Assembly (NCBI GenBank): GCA_029552825.1 | Contig: JAKPDL010000151.1 | Location: 23,988-87,987 of the forward strand | Source of the DNA: Bacteroidota bacterium | GTDB taxonomy: Bacteria; Bacteroidota; Bacteroidia; Bacteroidales; VadinHA17 | DNA length: 64,000 bases | Reading direction: 5' to 3' | In this document: in pieces, positions 63,364 through 64,000 of the stretch | How positions within the stretch are numbered: position 1 is the first letter of the stretch | How the letters are laid out: the number at the start of each line of letters is the position of its first letter | Program-made: the position numbers and the translations under genes | Notes under the pieces: generated by a model | The model's database searches: none | What the model saw: only the letters and a program-made list of their open reading frames with translations | What the model was told of the DNA's origin: nothing

Positions 63364-63999
63364 TCAGTCGTTAATTGTAAAAGCAAAACCTATTTCAAAA
63401 GGATGTAATGAATATCCACCAGGGCTTTTTCCTGATTTAAAAAGCGCAACAGGATAGTATGTTGCGTAAACATGAATATTTTCAAAACCCACTCTTGCAG
63501 TATAACCGTATCTTAACATGTTAAGACTGAAATCATCATCAGATTTAACTTTATCTCCATTATCATACACCATTTTGGTATGGGAACCTGCTTTAATACC
63601 TCCAATAATACCGCAAGCCAGATTGATTTGCTTGCTGTCAGTCGGTATTTGAAGTTCCATCATAACTGGCAATGTAATATAAAGGGTTGTGAATTTAGAT
63701 TTTTTTAAAATACCATCCGGATCGAGTCTGGTAATTACACCATTTACTCCTTTGATTATATTGTTGTTTCCGTCGAAATGATAATTATTCCAGTTCAGCC
63801 CTAATCCGGTTACAAGACCTATGTGCCGGGTAAAACCAAAACTCTGCTGTGCGAAGTTGAGATTAAAGCATATTGATTTTCCTGTATGGAGCGACATGTA
63901 ATCTATATCGTCGGGAATAACAAAACTATAATTATCAGTAAGAAGATTATTGAAACCTATATCGAAGCCTGCCCAATGTCCTTTGAATCTTCTGAAACG
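63364..63999 (-). CDS. Outer-membrane beta-barrel protein (PorT-like), N-terminal part beyond window
   Basis: An incomplete gene; the frame is open to the right window edge, giving 211 residues that end at a C-terminal GFAFTIND. The sequence alternates hydrophobic and polar residues in beta strands with aromatic ends (FGFTRHIGLVTGLGLNWNNYHFDG, LYITLPVMMELQIP, LNMLRYGYTARVGFENIHVYATYYPVALF), the pattern of small outer-membrane barrels of the PorT type found in this phylum. The internal Met at about 63897 is not likely the true start because upstream residues (FKGHWAGFDIGFNN) fit the same barrel. Function unknown. Confidence 0.8.
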   Translation of the reverse strand, partial: RFRRFKGHWAGFDIGFNNLLTDNYSFVIPDDIDYMSLHTGKSICFNLNFAQQSFGFTRHIGLVTGLGLNWNNYHFDGNNNIIKGVNGVITRLDPDGILKKSKFTTLYITLPVMMELQIPTDSKQINLACGIIGGIKAGSHTKMVYDNGDKVKSDDDFSLNMLRYGYTARVGFENIHVYATYYPVALFKSGKSPGGYSLHPFEIGFAFTIND

Positions 64000-64000
64000 T

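Noticed and set aside
1..64000. Mobile elements, phage genes, CRISPR arrays, tRNA and rRNA genes
   Set aside because: I looked for transposase, integrase and Cas-like products, regularly spaced repeats and tRNA-like T-loops, and found none.

Overview
The window reads as a stretch of the main chromosome of a Bacteroidota bacterium, most likely of the order Bacteroidales or a near relative. Evidence: gene clusters typical of that phylum (dut / TPR lipoprotein / DUF4292 lipoprotein / EnvC-like protein; ybeY-mnmG; hemD-rnpA-S41 protease with a DUF4271 membrane protein), many lipoprotein and Tat-type signal peptides, a histidine kinase with the AHQLGTP form of the H-box, and at least thirteen upstream sites that match the Bacteroidota -7 promoter element TAnnTTTG. 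No transposase, integrase, phage gene, CRISPR array, tRNA or rRNA was found, and no gene-free gap exceeds about 230 bases. It is a dense, ordinary core-genome region with several unusual details.

Layout. 1-3.7 kb: 3' end of nadA, a secreted MORN-type repeat protein, ruvB, and a convergent Crp/Fnr regulator. 3.7-5.6 kb (minus): lipoprotein cyclophilin and pheS. 5.7-14.1 kb (plus): flippase, dut, TPR lipoprotein, DUF4292 lipoprotein, EnvC-like protein, RsbW-like ATPase, ybeY, mnmG. This block is clearly more AT-rich than its surroundings. 14.09 and 14.33 kb: two ParB-binding parS sites, one just after mnmG and one inside the following adenine deaminase gene. 15.9-17.7 kb: uvrC. 17.7-26.2 kb (minus): HAD phosphatase and ATP-type phosphofructokinase, SMP-30 lactonase and Tat-exported aldo/keto reductase, CocE-type hydrolase, polyprenyl synthase and thioesterase, lspA. 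26.3-34.5 kb: UroD-like protein, unknown lipoprotein, exported Mn-type SOD, acyl-CoA ligase, queD, polA. 34.5-41.5 kb (minus): S41 protease, rnpA, hemD, DUF4271 protein, deoC, MFS transporter, dtd. 41.6-50.7 kb: helical-barrel lipoprotein, mntP, PHP phosphoesterase, M14 carboxypeptidase, TldD and TldE, TIGR01777 epimerase. 50.8-56 kb (plus): PPi-type phosphofructokinase, rsgA, a large hybrid sensor protein. 56-64 kb: U32 protein, orphan histidine kinase and AsmA-like protein (one minus-strand operon), peptidase E, a GH144-like lipoprotein, and a truncated outer-membrane barrel gene at the right edge.

Most interesting points. (1) The parS pair marks a likely chromosomal centromere, so the origin is probably not far away. 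(2) The 940-residue hybrid kinase has Tyr in place of the phospho-accepting His and has lost its G1 and G2 ATP-binding boxes, yet keeps an intact C-terminal receiver. (3) TldD carries a Tat plus lipobox signal while its partner TldE has none. (4) The two phosphofructokinases carry opposite phosphoryl-donor signatures, suggesting both irreversible (ATP) and reversible (PPi) glycolytic control. (5) The M14 carboxypeptidase and the PHP phosphoesterase each lack one expected metal-binding His. I did not find a wholly new multi-gene system.
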